The notes under the pieces: generated by a model | Databases searched by the model: none | Seen by the model: only the letters and a program-made list of their open reading frames with translations | What the model was told of the DNA's origin: nothing | Assembly: GCA_002309955.1 (NCBI GenBank) | Contig: DBXQ01000056.1 | Span: forward strand, 1-22,854 | Length of the DNA stretch: 22,854 nt | Source: Bacteroidales bacterium UBA1208 | GTDB lineage: Bacteria > Bacteroidota > Bacteroidia > Bacteroidales > P3 | Direction: 5' to 3' | Position numbers and translations under genes: made by a program | Shown: positions 7,678 to 14,973 of the stretch, piece after piece | Position numbering within the stretch: the stretch's first letter is position 1 | Layout of the letters: each line of letters starts with the position of its first letter

Positions 7678-8247
7678 TCAACTCTCACTTATTTTTTCTA
7701 AAACATTTTCGGAAACAAGTCGATAGTGTCGACCACAGGAACATTTGAGGCTTTGGTCAAGGCGTTGACCGCATTCGCATACCCAACCGATGTGTCGTGC
7801 AGGAACGCCAGCCATGAGGGCGAAGTCAGGAACATCATGGGTTACGACGGCTCCAGCAGCAATGAGTGCGCTGCGACCTACGTTGTGACCACAAACGACA
7901 GTGCAATTAGCTCCAAGGGAGGCACCTTCTTTGATGATGGTTTTTGCGTACACGCCGTGGACGGGGAAATGGGCACGAGGTGTGGTGACATTGGTGAAGA
8001 CGCAGCTTGGACCACAGAAGACGTTGTCTTCGATTTGAACACCTTCATAGACAGATACATTATTCTGGATGCGGACACCGTTGCCGATGTGTACGTTGTT
8101 GCCAATATTCACATTCTGCCCCAAGGAGCAACGACTGCCTATGCGGGCTCCTTTTTGAATATGGCAGAAATGCCACACTTTTGTGTCTTCGCCAATGATT
8201 ACGTCATCATCGACGTAGCTGCTTTCATGTATAAATGCCTCACTCAT
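7678..8247 (-). CDS. Left-handed beta-helix sugar N-acetyltransferase (WbpD/WxcM-N type)
   Basis: This is a 189-residue acyltransferase of the hexapeptide-repeat family. Residues 10-150 are a run of hexapeptide turns (VIIGED, ARIGSR, VNIGNN, VHIGNG, VRIQNN), which build a left-handed beta helix. Within it VWHFCHIQKGARIG and FTNVTTPRAHFPV are typical of WbpD-like enzymes, which acetylate a 3-amino-3-deoxy sugar nucleotide using acetyl-CoA. The C-terminus has paired CxCG motifs (CECG and CSCG) that may bind zinc. In WbpD/WlbB the substrate is UDP-GlcNAc3NA; WxcM/FdtC-like enzymes act on dTDP-3-amino-3,6-dideoxyhexoses. The adjacent rfbA would fit the second option, but the aminotransferase and isomerase needed are not in the window. 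It lies 35 bp after rfbD. Confidence 0.88.
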   Translation of the reverse strand: MSEAFIHESSYVDDDVIIGEDTKVWHFCHIQKGARIGSRCSLGQNVNIGNNVHIGNGVRIQNNVSVYEGVQIEDNVFCGPSCVFTNVTTPRAHFPVHGVYAKTIIKEGASLGANCTVVCGHNVGRSALIAAGAVVTHDVPDFALMAGVPARHIGWVCECGQRLDQSLKCSCGRHYRLVSENVLEKISES

Positions 8248-8282
8248 GTTTTTTATTTTATAGCAGTTCTTATTTTAGAGGT

Positions 8283-9155
8283 CTATTTTGTTGGATATCC
8301 AAGATTGGACAGACATACGGAAAGGCTGTCGGTCCAGTAGGGAATAGAAAGTCCAAATGTGTTTTTGAATTTGGTTTTGTCAAGCACAGAATAGCTGGGA
8401 CGGACAACAGGACTCGGAAATTCATTGCTGTGGCAGGGCTGGATGTCGCAGTTGAGATTTTGGGCCTGTCGGGCAATTTCTTTGGTGAAATCATACCAAC
8501 TGCAGACACCTTCATTGCTGTAGTGATAGATGCCATTGTTGTTTTTGTCCAGTCCTTTTTCAAGGATGGTGAAGATGGCTTCTGCGAGATCACCGGCATA
8601 GGTGGGTGTGCCAACTTGGTCGAATACGACATTTATGCTTGGTTTTGTTGCAGTTAGATTAAGCATGGTTTTACAGAAATTTTTCCCGATTTCGCTGTAA
8701 AGCCATGATGTGCGTATGATAATATGCCGACAGCCCGATCGGAGTATTGTTTGTTCACCAGCTAATTTTGTGCGGCCGTAGGCTCCTGTTGGATTTGTTA
8801 TTTCTTCTTCAGTACAAGGGGTGTTGTTTTTATTTCCGCCAAATACGTAATCGGTTGAAATATGAATTATGAGTCCATTTGTAGATAATATTGCGTCAGC
8901 AAGATATCCAACAGCAATGTGGTTCAAACGGTCGGCCAATATTTCTTCGCTTTCAGCTTTGTCAACGTTGACATAAGCTGCGCAATTGACGATGGTGTTA
9001 ATCTGATTGTCGTGGACAAATTGTTGTACGGCCGATTGGTCGGTGATGTCCAGCTCAGTGATATCTGTATAGAAGTAGTTGTGTTGAGAGTTGGAACTAC
9101 AACGCCGAATGTGACTGCCTAATTGGCCATTTGAACCAGTGACAAGGATGTTCAT
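8283..9155 (-). CDS. rfbD: dTDP-4-dehydrorhamnose reductase
   Basis: This cytoplasmic enzyme reduces dTDP-4-dehydro-L-rhamnose to dTDP-L-rhamnose with NAD(P)H, the last step of the pathway. The 290-residue protein is an SDR-fold reductase of normal length. The dinucleotide-binding motif TGSNGQLG is at 6-13, NCAAYVNVDKAE at 57-68, STDYVF at 100-105, and the catalytic Tyr126-xxx-Lys130 pair in YGRTK. It is preceded by rfbC with a 5-bp gap and followed by the acetyltransferase gene after 35 bp. Together with rfbA and rfbC it supplies the donor for rhamnose-containing glycans. The gene is AT-rich, like its upstream neighbours. Confidence 0.95.
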   Translation of the reverse strand: MNILVTGSNGQLGSHIRRCSSNSQHNYFYTDITELDITDQSAVQQFVHDNQINTIVNCAAYVNVDKAESEEILADRLNHIAVGYLADAILSTNGLIIHISTDYVFGGNKNNTPCTEEEITNPTGAYGRTKLAGEQTILRSGCRHIIIRTSWLYSEIGKNFCKTMLNLTATKPSINVVFDQVGTPTYAGDLAEAIFTILEKGLDKNNNGIYHYSNEGVCSWYDFTKEIARQAQNLNCDIQPCHSNEFPSPVVRPSYSVLDKTKFKNTFGLSIPYWTDSLSVCLSNLGYPTK

Positions 9156-9160
9156 GATTT

Positions 9161-9718
9161 CTAATTAGTGAAAGGTGTTCGGAATTCTTTGAGGGAAGGG
9201 TGGTACTTGTCTTTTTCAGATAAAATTATTTTGTTTGGAGGGATTCCCCAGTTGATGCTGAGTTCAGGATCGTCCCATGCGATGGCTCCTTCACTCTGCG
9301 GATTGTAGAATGCGTCGCATTTGTATTGGAAAATAACATCTTGGCTTAAAACGGAGAATCCGTGAGCACAACCTTTGCCCAAGAAGAGTTGACGGTGATT
9401 CTCTCCGGAAAGTTCCACTGAAATATATTGACCGTAGGTGGGTGAATTCTTACGGATATCAACTGCTACATCAAGAACTTTACCCTTTACTACCCGTACT
9501 AATTTGCTTTGTGAAAAAGGAGGACATTGGAAGTGTAGACCACGGATGACCCCATAATGTGACATTGATTCGTTGTCTTGGACAAAGTTGATGTCCATCC
9601 CAGTTTTTTCGGTAAACTCGCGAGCATTGAAGCTCTCGAAGAAATAGCCGCGAGCATCCTCGAAAACTCGAGGTTCAATTATGAGTACTCCGTCAATTTT
9701 AGTTCGGATGATTTCCAT
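9161..9718 (-). CDS. rfbC: dTDP-4-dehydrorhamnose 3,5-epimerase
   Basis: This enzyme epimerises C3 and C5 of dTDP-4-dehydro-6-deoxy-D-glucose to give dTDP-4-dehydro-L-rhamnose. The 185-residue protein is a cupin-fold epimerase of typical size. EDARGYFFESF is near 20-30, RGLHFQ at 59-64 contains the catalytic base His62, and Tyr138 in DAFYNP fits the conserved acid. GKGCAHGFSVL at 114-124 and GAIAWDDPELSI follow, as in the family. The gene lies 6 bp after rfbA and 5 bp before rfbD, so the three are almost certainly co-translated. Confidence 0.96.
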   Translation of the reverse strand: MEIIRTKIDGVLIIEPRVFEDARGYFFESFNAREFTEKTGMDINFVQDNESMSHYGVIRGLHFQCPPFSQSKLVRVVKGKVLDVAVDIRKNSPTYGQYISVELSGENHRQLFLGKGCAHGFSVLSQDVIFQYKCDAFYNPQSEGAIAWDDPELSINWGIPPNKIILSEKDKYHPSLKEFRTPFTN

Positions 9719-9724
9719 AATAAT

Positions 9725-10600
9725 TTAGTCCTTGATGAGGTTTATTAGGTATTGTCCGTATTGGTTTTTTAACATGGGTTGAGCTATACGACGCAGGTCA
9801 TCAGCAGAAATCCATCCCTTTTCGTATGCAATGCTTTCAAGACATGCCACTTTTAAGCCTTGGCGTTTTTCGATTACTTCGATGAAAGTAGAGGCTTCGG
9901 CCAAGGAGTCGTGGGTGCCAGTGTCAAGCCAGGCAAATCCACGGCCAAGGAGTTGTACTTTGAGTTGATTGTCATTGAGGAATTGTTGGTTAACAGAGGT
10001 AATCTCCAATTCCCCACGAGCAGATGGTTTGATTGTTTTGGCGACAGAGACCACTTTGTTGGGATAGAAGTAGAGTCCAACAACAGCATAGTTTGATTTA
10101 GGTTGCTTGGGTTTCTCTTCGATGGAGAGGACGTTGCCGTCTTTATCAAATTCGGCTACACCATAGCGTTCCGGGTCGGCCACCCAATAGCCAAAGACTG
10201 TGGCCTTTTGGTCTTGTTCCGCAGCAGCGACGGCATCGCGTAGCAGTTTTCCGAAGCCGTTTCCCTGAAATATGTTATCACCAAGCACTAAACAAACGGA
10301 ATCGTCACCGATGAATTCCTCACCGATAATAAAGGCTTGAGCCAGCCCGTCGGGAGAGGGTTGTTCGGCATAACTGAAGTGGACACCATAGTCAGAGCCA
10401 TCTCCTAAAAGCCGTTGGAAACCAGGAAGATCGTATGGGGTTGAAATGATTAGTATATCTCTGATTCCAGCTAACATAAGAGCTGAAATAGGATAGTAGA
10501 CCATTGGTTTGTCATAGATAGGTAAAAGTTGTTTACTGACTCCCTTTGTAATGGGATACAGGCGGGTACCAGACCCGCCTGCTAAAACTATTCCCTTCAT
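9725..10600 (-). CDS. rfbA: Glucose-1-phosphate thymidylyltransferase
   Basis: This enzyme joins glucose-1-phosphate and dTTP to give dTDP-glucose, the first step toward dTDP-rhamnose. The 291-residue protein has the nucleotidyltransferase signature GGSGTRLYP at 8-16 followed by SKQLLPIYDKPM. Further along are LVLGDNIFQG (metal and sugar-phosphate site), SIEEKPKQPKSNYAVVGLY and FAWLDTGTHDSL, all typical of RmlA. The length is normal. It follows the wzc-like gene after 33 bp. The next enzyme of the pathway, RfbB (dTDP-glucose 4,6-dehydratase), is not in this window, so it must be encoded elsewhere if the pathway is complete. Confidence 0.97.
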   Translation of the reverse strand: MKGIVLAGGSGTRLYPITKGVSKQLLPIYDKPMVYYPISALMLAGIRDILIISTPYDLPGFQRLLGDGSDYGVHFSYAEQPSPDGLAQAFIIGEEFIGDDSVCLVLGDNIFQGNGFGKLLRDAVAAAEQDQKATVFGYWVADPERYGVAEFDKDGNVLSIEEKPKQPKSNYAVVGLYFYPNKVVSVAKTIKPSARGELEITSVNQQFLNDNQLKVQLLGRGFAWLDTGTHDSLAEASTFIEVIEKRQGLKVACLESIAYEKGWISADDLRRIAQPMLKNQYGQYLINLIKD

Positions 10601-10633
10601 ATATACTTTGTATTCGTATGAGATAATAAAATT

Positions 10634-13105
10634 TTACGACTCTTTTTTCTTTTTGCTTTCACTATCTCCATCACCATAGCCGTAACCATAGCCGTAACCA
10701 TAACCGTAACCATAGCCATAGCCATAGCCGTAACCGTAGCCGTAACCATAGCCGTAACCATAGCCACCGTAGCGATGCTTAATAACAGGTACGTCAGTCA
10801 TGATAATGGCCATGTTTTTGAACTTGTTTTTGTCGCTCAGTTCTTGAATGAATGGGAACGAACTCTTGTTGAGGTAACCCACACGCATGATGTAGGTGGT
10901 GAGGTCGGCACAATGGTTGATGATGGAAGCATCTGCAACGATTTGTGCAGGGGTAGAGTCAAGGATGATATAATCGTAATTCTCTCTCAGGTAAGTCACT
11001 AAGATGTCCATTTTGTCGCCAAGCAGCAGTTGTGTTGCGTTAGGAGGAGTCTTTTCACAGACAATGTAGTCAAGGAACGGTGAGGTTTCACTATGCATGA
11101 TAATCTTTGTAAGATCGTCCTCTTTTCCTAACATATAGTGAATAAGTCCCTGACGGTTGTGACGGTCGATAGTCTTAGAAAGGCTACGCTTACGTAAGTC
11201 ACAGTCTACTAAGATGGTCTTCTTTCCAAGGTAGGCCAATGATAGTGCAAGATTGAGTGCCACGAATGATTTACCTTCACCGGGTACGGTAGAAACGGTT
11301 TGAATTACCTTTTGATTATCTTTCAAGAAGAATGGGATATTGGAGTGCAGTATTCGGAATGCTTCAGTAACCACATCTGTCCCATTTGCTGTCACAATGA
11401 TTTCATCATTTTCACGACCTTCAGGTTTCTGAGGAATTTCTCCTAAAATGGGGATTGTCATGGCCTTTTCGATATCGAATTTGGTACGTAATTTGATATT
11501 GAAGAAGTTGATGCAAAACATTATCAGAGCAGGAATAGCAACACCGCACACCAGTCCTACTAATATGTGCATAGATAGGTGAGGACCTAAATTAGAACGT
11601 ACTGCGGGTTCTACGACTTTTGCATTAGCAACAGTAATTGCAAGGTTCATTGCATTTTCTTCACGTTTGCTCAACAGGTAAAGGAAGAGTTCCTCTTTGA
11701 TTTTCTGTTGGCGTTGAACCTCTTCAACGGCTTTGGTTTGGCTCGGCATAGATGCAATTTGACCTTGGGCACGGGATTGCTGCGCTTTTGCGCTGCGAAG
11801 TCGAATGTTAACAGAACTGATAAGATTGTCAATTGCAGCAAGAATAGCATTCCGGTTGGACTCCATTTGTTGCAGAAGTTGACGTACTTGTGGGTTGTTG
11901 GGACCAGCCGATTTGAGTATCTTTTGGTATTGTAGCAGTTGGGTATTGTATTGATGAATCATGCTCTGAACACCGGCATCGGAAATACCTACATTACCAG
12001 GGAGTAATTCATCTTTATTAGAAGGATCTGTTAAGTAGGATTTGATGTCATTAATCATGGACAGCTCTGCCTCCAAACCGATAACTTCATCCGAATATCT
12101 CGTTCCAGTCTGAAGTATTATGCCAGAAGCATTGTATAGTTCAGGTAGTCCTGCGCTTTTTTTCACCTGAGCTACTTTTGAGTCCACATCTTCAAGTTCA
12201 CCAGAGATCAAAGCAATGCGCTCTGATACAAATTGTTCTGTCTTTTGAGCAATCAGATTTTTATCATTGATGGCATCCTCATTGTAGGCCTCAACTAAAG
12301 CATTAATGGTTTCTTTAGCTCGTATTTCGTTGTTGTCGGAATAGGCGATTACGAGGATGTCTGCATTTTTGTCCATGCGACCTACCGATAACCGACGGGC
12401 TAATTGGTATGCCTTGGCCATCACGGGACATTCAGACATATGATAAGTCACCCCAATGTCTTTATCGGAGAAGAATGATGTTTTATCAATAGTAAAAGAT
12501 ATATAATCATTAAGGGATACAGGATCGGTATAATATGCGGTTCCTTTATTTTTTTGAGTACCGCCACTCACTGTGGTCACTTCATAGTTATATCGACTTT
12601 TATCAATGGGGGTTACTTTGACATTAATATTTACATCGGAGAAATCAGTATTCTGTGTAAATACTTTCATTTCAACAGGACGATCATGATAGTAAGAAAT
12701 CTTTGTGAAGAAACCTTTTCGATCACACATTTGGTGAAGATTCAATTTGGTGACCACGTTTTTAGCCAAAGGTGAGGATTTTAATAGGTAGATTTCGTTG
12801 TCCAACGAATGTGTACCAAAATCGTCTCCTAAGCTGTTGAACATGGCATCCATATTTCTCATGGAGTAGTTACGATTATTTGATTCGTCACGCACCATAA
12901 TCGTAGAACGGCATTCGTAATCTTTCGGCTTGGTCTTAAATATAATACCTGCAATTAACAAGCAGACGAATATTGACAAGGCAAACCAATACCAATTATT
13001 GATAACTATGAAAACAAGGTCTCGCAATGAGATTGTACTCTCTGAATCCTGTTTGTTGTTTACTTGGGGATTCTGTACATTTTGTATTTGCTGCATATTT
13101 TCCAT
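10634..13105 (-). CDS. wzc: Wzc-like polysaccharide co-polymerase and tyrosine autokinase with (Gly-Tyr)15 tail
   Basis: This inner-membrane protein controls polysaccharide chain length and export by cycles of tyrosine autophosphorylation. From the ATG at 13105 it has 823 residues; an in-frame GTG at 13111 would add two. Residues 28-55 hold the first membrane segment and open a Wzz-type chain-length domain. A long periplasmic part with coiled-coil-like sequence follows, then a second membrane segment near 510-535. The cytoplasmic BY-kinase has Walker A GEGKS at 609-613, Walker A' ILVDCDLRKRSL near 633-645, and Walker B YIILDSTPA near 710-718. The C-terminal tyrosine cluster is unusual: fifteen consecutive Gly-Tyr pairs at 781-810, then GDGD and a Lys-rich end. 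It lies 48 bp or slightly more after the wza-like gene, its expected partner. Confidence 0.94.
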   Translation of the reverse strand: MENMQQIQNVQNPQVNNKQDSESTISLRDLVFIVINNWYWFALSIFVCLLIAGIIFKTKPKDYECRSTIMVRDESNNRNYSMRNMDAMFNSLGDDFGTHSLDNEIYLLKSSPLAKNVVTKLNLHQMCDRKGFFTKISYYHDRPVEMKVFTQNTDFSDVNINVKVTPIDKSRYNYEVTTVSGGTQKNKGTAYYTDPVSLNDYISFTIDKTSFFSDKDIGVTYHMSECPVMAKAYQLARRLSVGRMDKNADILVIAYSDNNEIRAKETINALVEAYNEDAINDKNLIAQKTEQFVSERIALISGELEDVDSKVAQVKKSAGLPELYNASGIILQTGTRYSDEVIGLEAELSMINDIKSYLTDPSNKDELLPGNVGISDAGVQSMIHQYNTQLLQYQKILKSAGPNNPQVRQLLQQMESNRNAILAAIDNLISSVNIRLRSAKAQQSRAQGQIASMPSQTKAVEEVQRQQKIKEELFLYLLSKREENAMNLAITVANAKVVEPAVRSNLGPHLSMHILVGLVCGVAIPALIMFCINFFNIKLRTKFDIEKAMTIPILGEIPQKPEGRENDEIIVTANGTDVVTEAFRILHSNIPFFLKDNQKVIQTVSTVPGEGKSFVALNLALSLAYLGKKTILVDCDLRKRSLSKTIDRHNRQGLIHYMLGKEDDLTKIIMHSETSPFLDYIVCEKTPPNATQLLLGDKMDILVTYLRENYDYIILDSTPAQIVADASIINHCADLTTYIMRVGYLNKSSFPFIQELSDKNKFKNMAIIMTDVPVIKHRYGGYGYGYGYGYGYGYGYGYGYGYGYGYGYGYGDGDSESKKKKES
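10676..10765 (-). repeat. Hexanucleotide repeat encoding (Gly-Tyr)15
   Basis: Fifteen in-frame 6-bp units of the form GG(T/C)TA(T/C) on the minus strand encode the tyrosine tail of the Wzc-like kinase. The third codon positions vary between units, so the array is degenerate and not a perfect microsatellite. It still offers a chance of slippage in steps of one Gly-Tyr pair without a frameshift. Confidence 0.95.
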
Positions 13106-13159
13106 AATCACTTTATTTGAAATATGTCACTTTGTTTTTTAAACTCAAATTCTGAATTA

Positions 13160-13972
13160 TTACAGATATCGTTTGGATAAGATATAATAGTAGAACACTG
13201 ACGAGAGAACCGATATGATGGAAACCGCACTCGATACATATGTCATTGTCATAGGATCCCTGTCGGCATTCTTTTTCTTACGCATATTGGGTTCCACATA
13301 AATCACATCGTTTTGATGAAGATAATAGTAGGGGGAGTCGAACACAGACTGTGATGATAAATCTATTTCACCAATGGTACGAAGTCCATTCTCCTCACGG
13401 ATAATAGTGACATTATGGCGTTGGCCATAAATCGTCAAGTCTCCTACCATACTCAGTGCCTCAAAGATTGTCAGACGTTCACCAGCGACGACCAACTGAC
13501 CCGGCCGAACCACATCACCTAACACACAAACTTTAAAGTTCATCAGTTTGACGGTTACCACAGGGTCGGTGATATGGCCTTCACTGATAAGTTTGCTTTC
13601 TATCATCGAGGCCAATTCATTGTGAGTGAGGCCAACGACATGCAATTTGCCAAGAACAGGGAAAATAATGTCGCCATCATGATTGACAAGGTATCCTGAA
13701 ACAACAGAACTTCCTGGATTCATTACGATTCCTTGTGAGATAGCAATCTTATTTGTTTCTTGGTTAAATTGAATTGTTGACTCGGGCGTTTCGCTCTCTA
13801 CATAAATGCCCAGAAGGTCGTTGGCTTGGATTCCGCCTGAGAACTGTCCTTTCAGTGCAAAAGCTGAGTCTCTTTTTGCATCATGAATATATGCTATCTC
13901 AGAAGACGGTCCACAGGAGACGAGAAATAGTGAGAGAAGCGCTGTGCTTAATAATAATTTTAATATTTTCAT
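13160..13972 (-). CDS. wza: Wza-like polysaccharide export lipoprotein
   Basis: This is the outer-membrane polysaccharide export protein, the expected partner of the Wzc-like kinase. It has 270 residues. The signal sequence ends in LVSC, with lipidation likely at Cys20. Residues 48-140 fit the polysaccharide-export domain (NDLLGIYV, GYLVNHDGDIIFPVLGKLHVVGLT). An SLBB-type domain starts near 143 (VCVLGDVVRPGQLVVAGERLTI) and includes QNDVIYVEPN. A hydrophobic segment at about 245-263 may be the C-terminal membrane helix. It is the first gene of the nine-gene operon, with a promoter about 80-110 bp upstream. No UpxY/UpxZ-type antiterminator gene precedes it. Confidence 0.93.
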   Translation of the reverse strand: MKILKLLLSTALLSLFLVSCGPSSEIAYIHDAKRDSAFALKGQFSGGIQANDLLGIYVESETPESTIQFNQETNKIAISQGIVMNPGSSVVSGYLVNHDGDIIFPVLGKLHVVGLTHNELASMIESKLISEGHITDPVVTVKLMNFKVCVLGDVVRPGQLVVAGERLTIFEALSMVGDLTIYGQRHNVTIIREENGLRTIGEIDLSSQSVFDSPYYYLHQNDVIYVEPNMRKKKNADRDPMTMTYVSSAVSIISVLSSVFYYYILSKRYL

Positions 13973-14053
13973 ATTATACTTTATTTATCATTTTTTTCAA
14001 TATCAATACCTTGGGAATTTGTTTCATAAAAACATATTCCATACTATATTTTG

Positions 14054-14084
14054 CAAAGATACATTTTTTTTTGTGTCTATTCAA
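14054..14084 (-). promoter_or_regulatory. Promoter of the wza-led nine-gene operon
   Basis: On the minus strand TTG (14084-14082) is followed after 20 bp by TATCTTTG (14061-14054) and then C. This matches the Bacteroidota -33/-7 pattern. Transcription would start near 14047, leaving a leader of about 75 nt before the wza start at 13972. The surrounding sequence is strongly AT-rich with T-tracts. The box is a mirror image of the promoter at 14223-14230. Confidence 0.7.
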
Positions 14085-14203
14085 TTTTTTTTTTCAAAAA
14101 GATGTTTTTTTTGAAGAAAAAATTGTGAAGGGTAACGCTCTTATCGGTGAAAGGAGTCTGAATATTTGTGATTTATAACCGATGCAAAAAACAATATTTT
14201 TCA

Positions 14204-14230
14204 TTGATTCAAAAAAAGAATGTATCTTTG
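14204..14230 (+). promoter_or_regulatory. Promoter of the MurU-like/AddB-like pair
   Basis: TATCTTTG at 14223-14230, followed by CA, is an exact match to the Bacteroidota -7 box. A TTG at 14204-14206 lies 16 bp upstream, slightly shorter spacing than usual for the -33 element. The start of transcription would be near 14237, about 14 nt before the ATG at 14251. This decides the start codon of the next gene, because an earlier in-frame ATG at 14182 lies upstream of the promoter. Confidence 0.7.
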
Positions 14231-14250
14231 CATTTCAAAGAGATAGTGTT

Positions 14251-14973
14251 ATGCAAGCATTTATTCCTGCCGCAGGATTGGGTACCCGCCTGTTTCCATT
14301 CACCGAACATCGGCCGAAAGCCCTTGTTGAGGTTGACGGAGTCCCTTTACTGAAAATTGCTATTGACAACTTGACCAGTCAAGGCATTTCCAGAATAGTT
14401 GTGAATGTACATCATTTCGCTGATATGATTTGCGACTACATTACTAATCATTCATGGAATGCAGAAGTTATTATTTCGGATGAAAGGAATCAGTTGCTTG
14501 ACACAGGTGGAGGGTTAAAGAAAGCCGCTTCCCTCTTCAGCAACACTGAGCCTATTTTGATACATAACGTTGATGTTTTGTCTCGTATTCAGTTCTCCGA
14601 TTTGTATCAAAATCATAAATCGGACAACAATTTCATTACACTTGCAGTATGCAAAAGAAGCACTTCGCGATACTTACTATTTAATCAAGTCCGTCAATTG
14701 GTCGGATGGTCGAACCAAAAAAGTGGTGAAATAAAATGGGTTTTTTCAGAAGGCCCTCAGTTCGAACAATTAGCGTTTAGTGGCATTGCGGTCGTGGAAC
14801 CACAAACGTTGGAGTTGATGCCGCCATGCAATCGACCATATCCCATTGTTCCAGTCTATCTTGACATTGCCAAGAATCATAGAATAAGTTACTTCCAACA
14901 CCGGCCACAGGACTGGCTTGATGTTGGAACACCCGACAGATTATTACAAGCTCAACAATGGTTCCATTCTTAA
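14251..14973 (+). CDS. Sugar-phosphate nucleotidyltransferase, MurU-like
   Basis: This predicted NDP-sugar pyrophosphorylase has 240 residues from the ATG at 14251. I chose this start over an ATG at 14182 because the family N-terminus begins at MQAFIPAAGLGTRL and a promoter lies between the two ATGs. The nucleotide-binding signature AAGLGTRLFPFTEHRPKAL is at about 7-25, LLDTGGGLKKA near 89-99, and DWLDVGTPDRL near the C-terminus. DTGGG is typical of MurU (MurNAc-1-phosphate uridylyltransferase) and related mannose-1-phosphate guanylyltransferases. If it is MurU, it would work in peptidoglycan recycling with an AmgK-type sugar kinase, but no such kinase is in the window. The 3' end overlaps the next gene by 16 bp. 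The substrate is uncertain. Confidence 0.82.
   Translation: MQAFIPAAGLGTRLFPFTEHRPKALVEVDGVPLLKIAIDNLTSQGISRIVVNVHHFADMICDYITNHSWNAEVIISDERNQLLDTGGGLKKAASLFSNTEPILIHNVDVLSRIQFSDLYQNHKSDNNFITLAVCKRSTSRYLLFNQVRQLVGWSNQKSGEIKWVFSEGPQFEQLAFSGIAVVEPQTLELMPPCNRPYPIVPVYLDIAKNHRISYFQHRPQDWLDVGTPDRLLQAQQWFHS

Noticed and set aside
7671..7688. GTG start upstream of the PGWGQ-motif protein, overlapping the acetyltransferase gene
   Set aside because: The ATG at 7670 begins directly at the signal peptide (MKMKHHILFLLLL), so the six extra residues are unlikely.
13106..13111. GTG start two codons upstream of the chosen wzc start
   Set aside because: The ATG at 13105 gives a normal N-terminus; the GTG adds only two residues and has no supporting context.
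14064..14220. Invertible capsule promoter
   Set aside because: The flanking 11-bp inverted repeat is fully explained by two outward promoter boxes, and no recombinase gene or recombination-site signature is visible. Kept only as a checkable observation.
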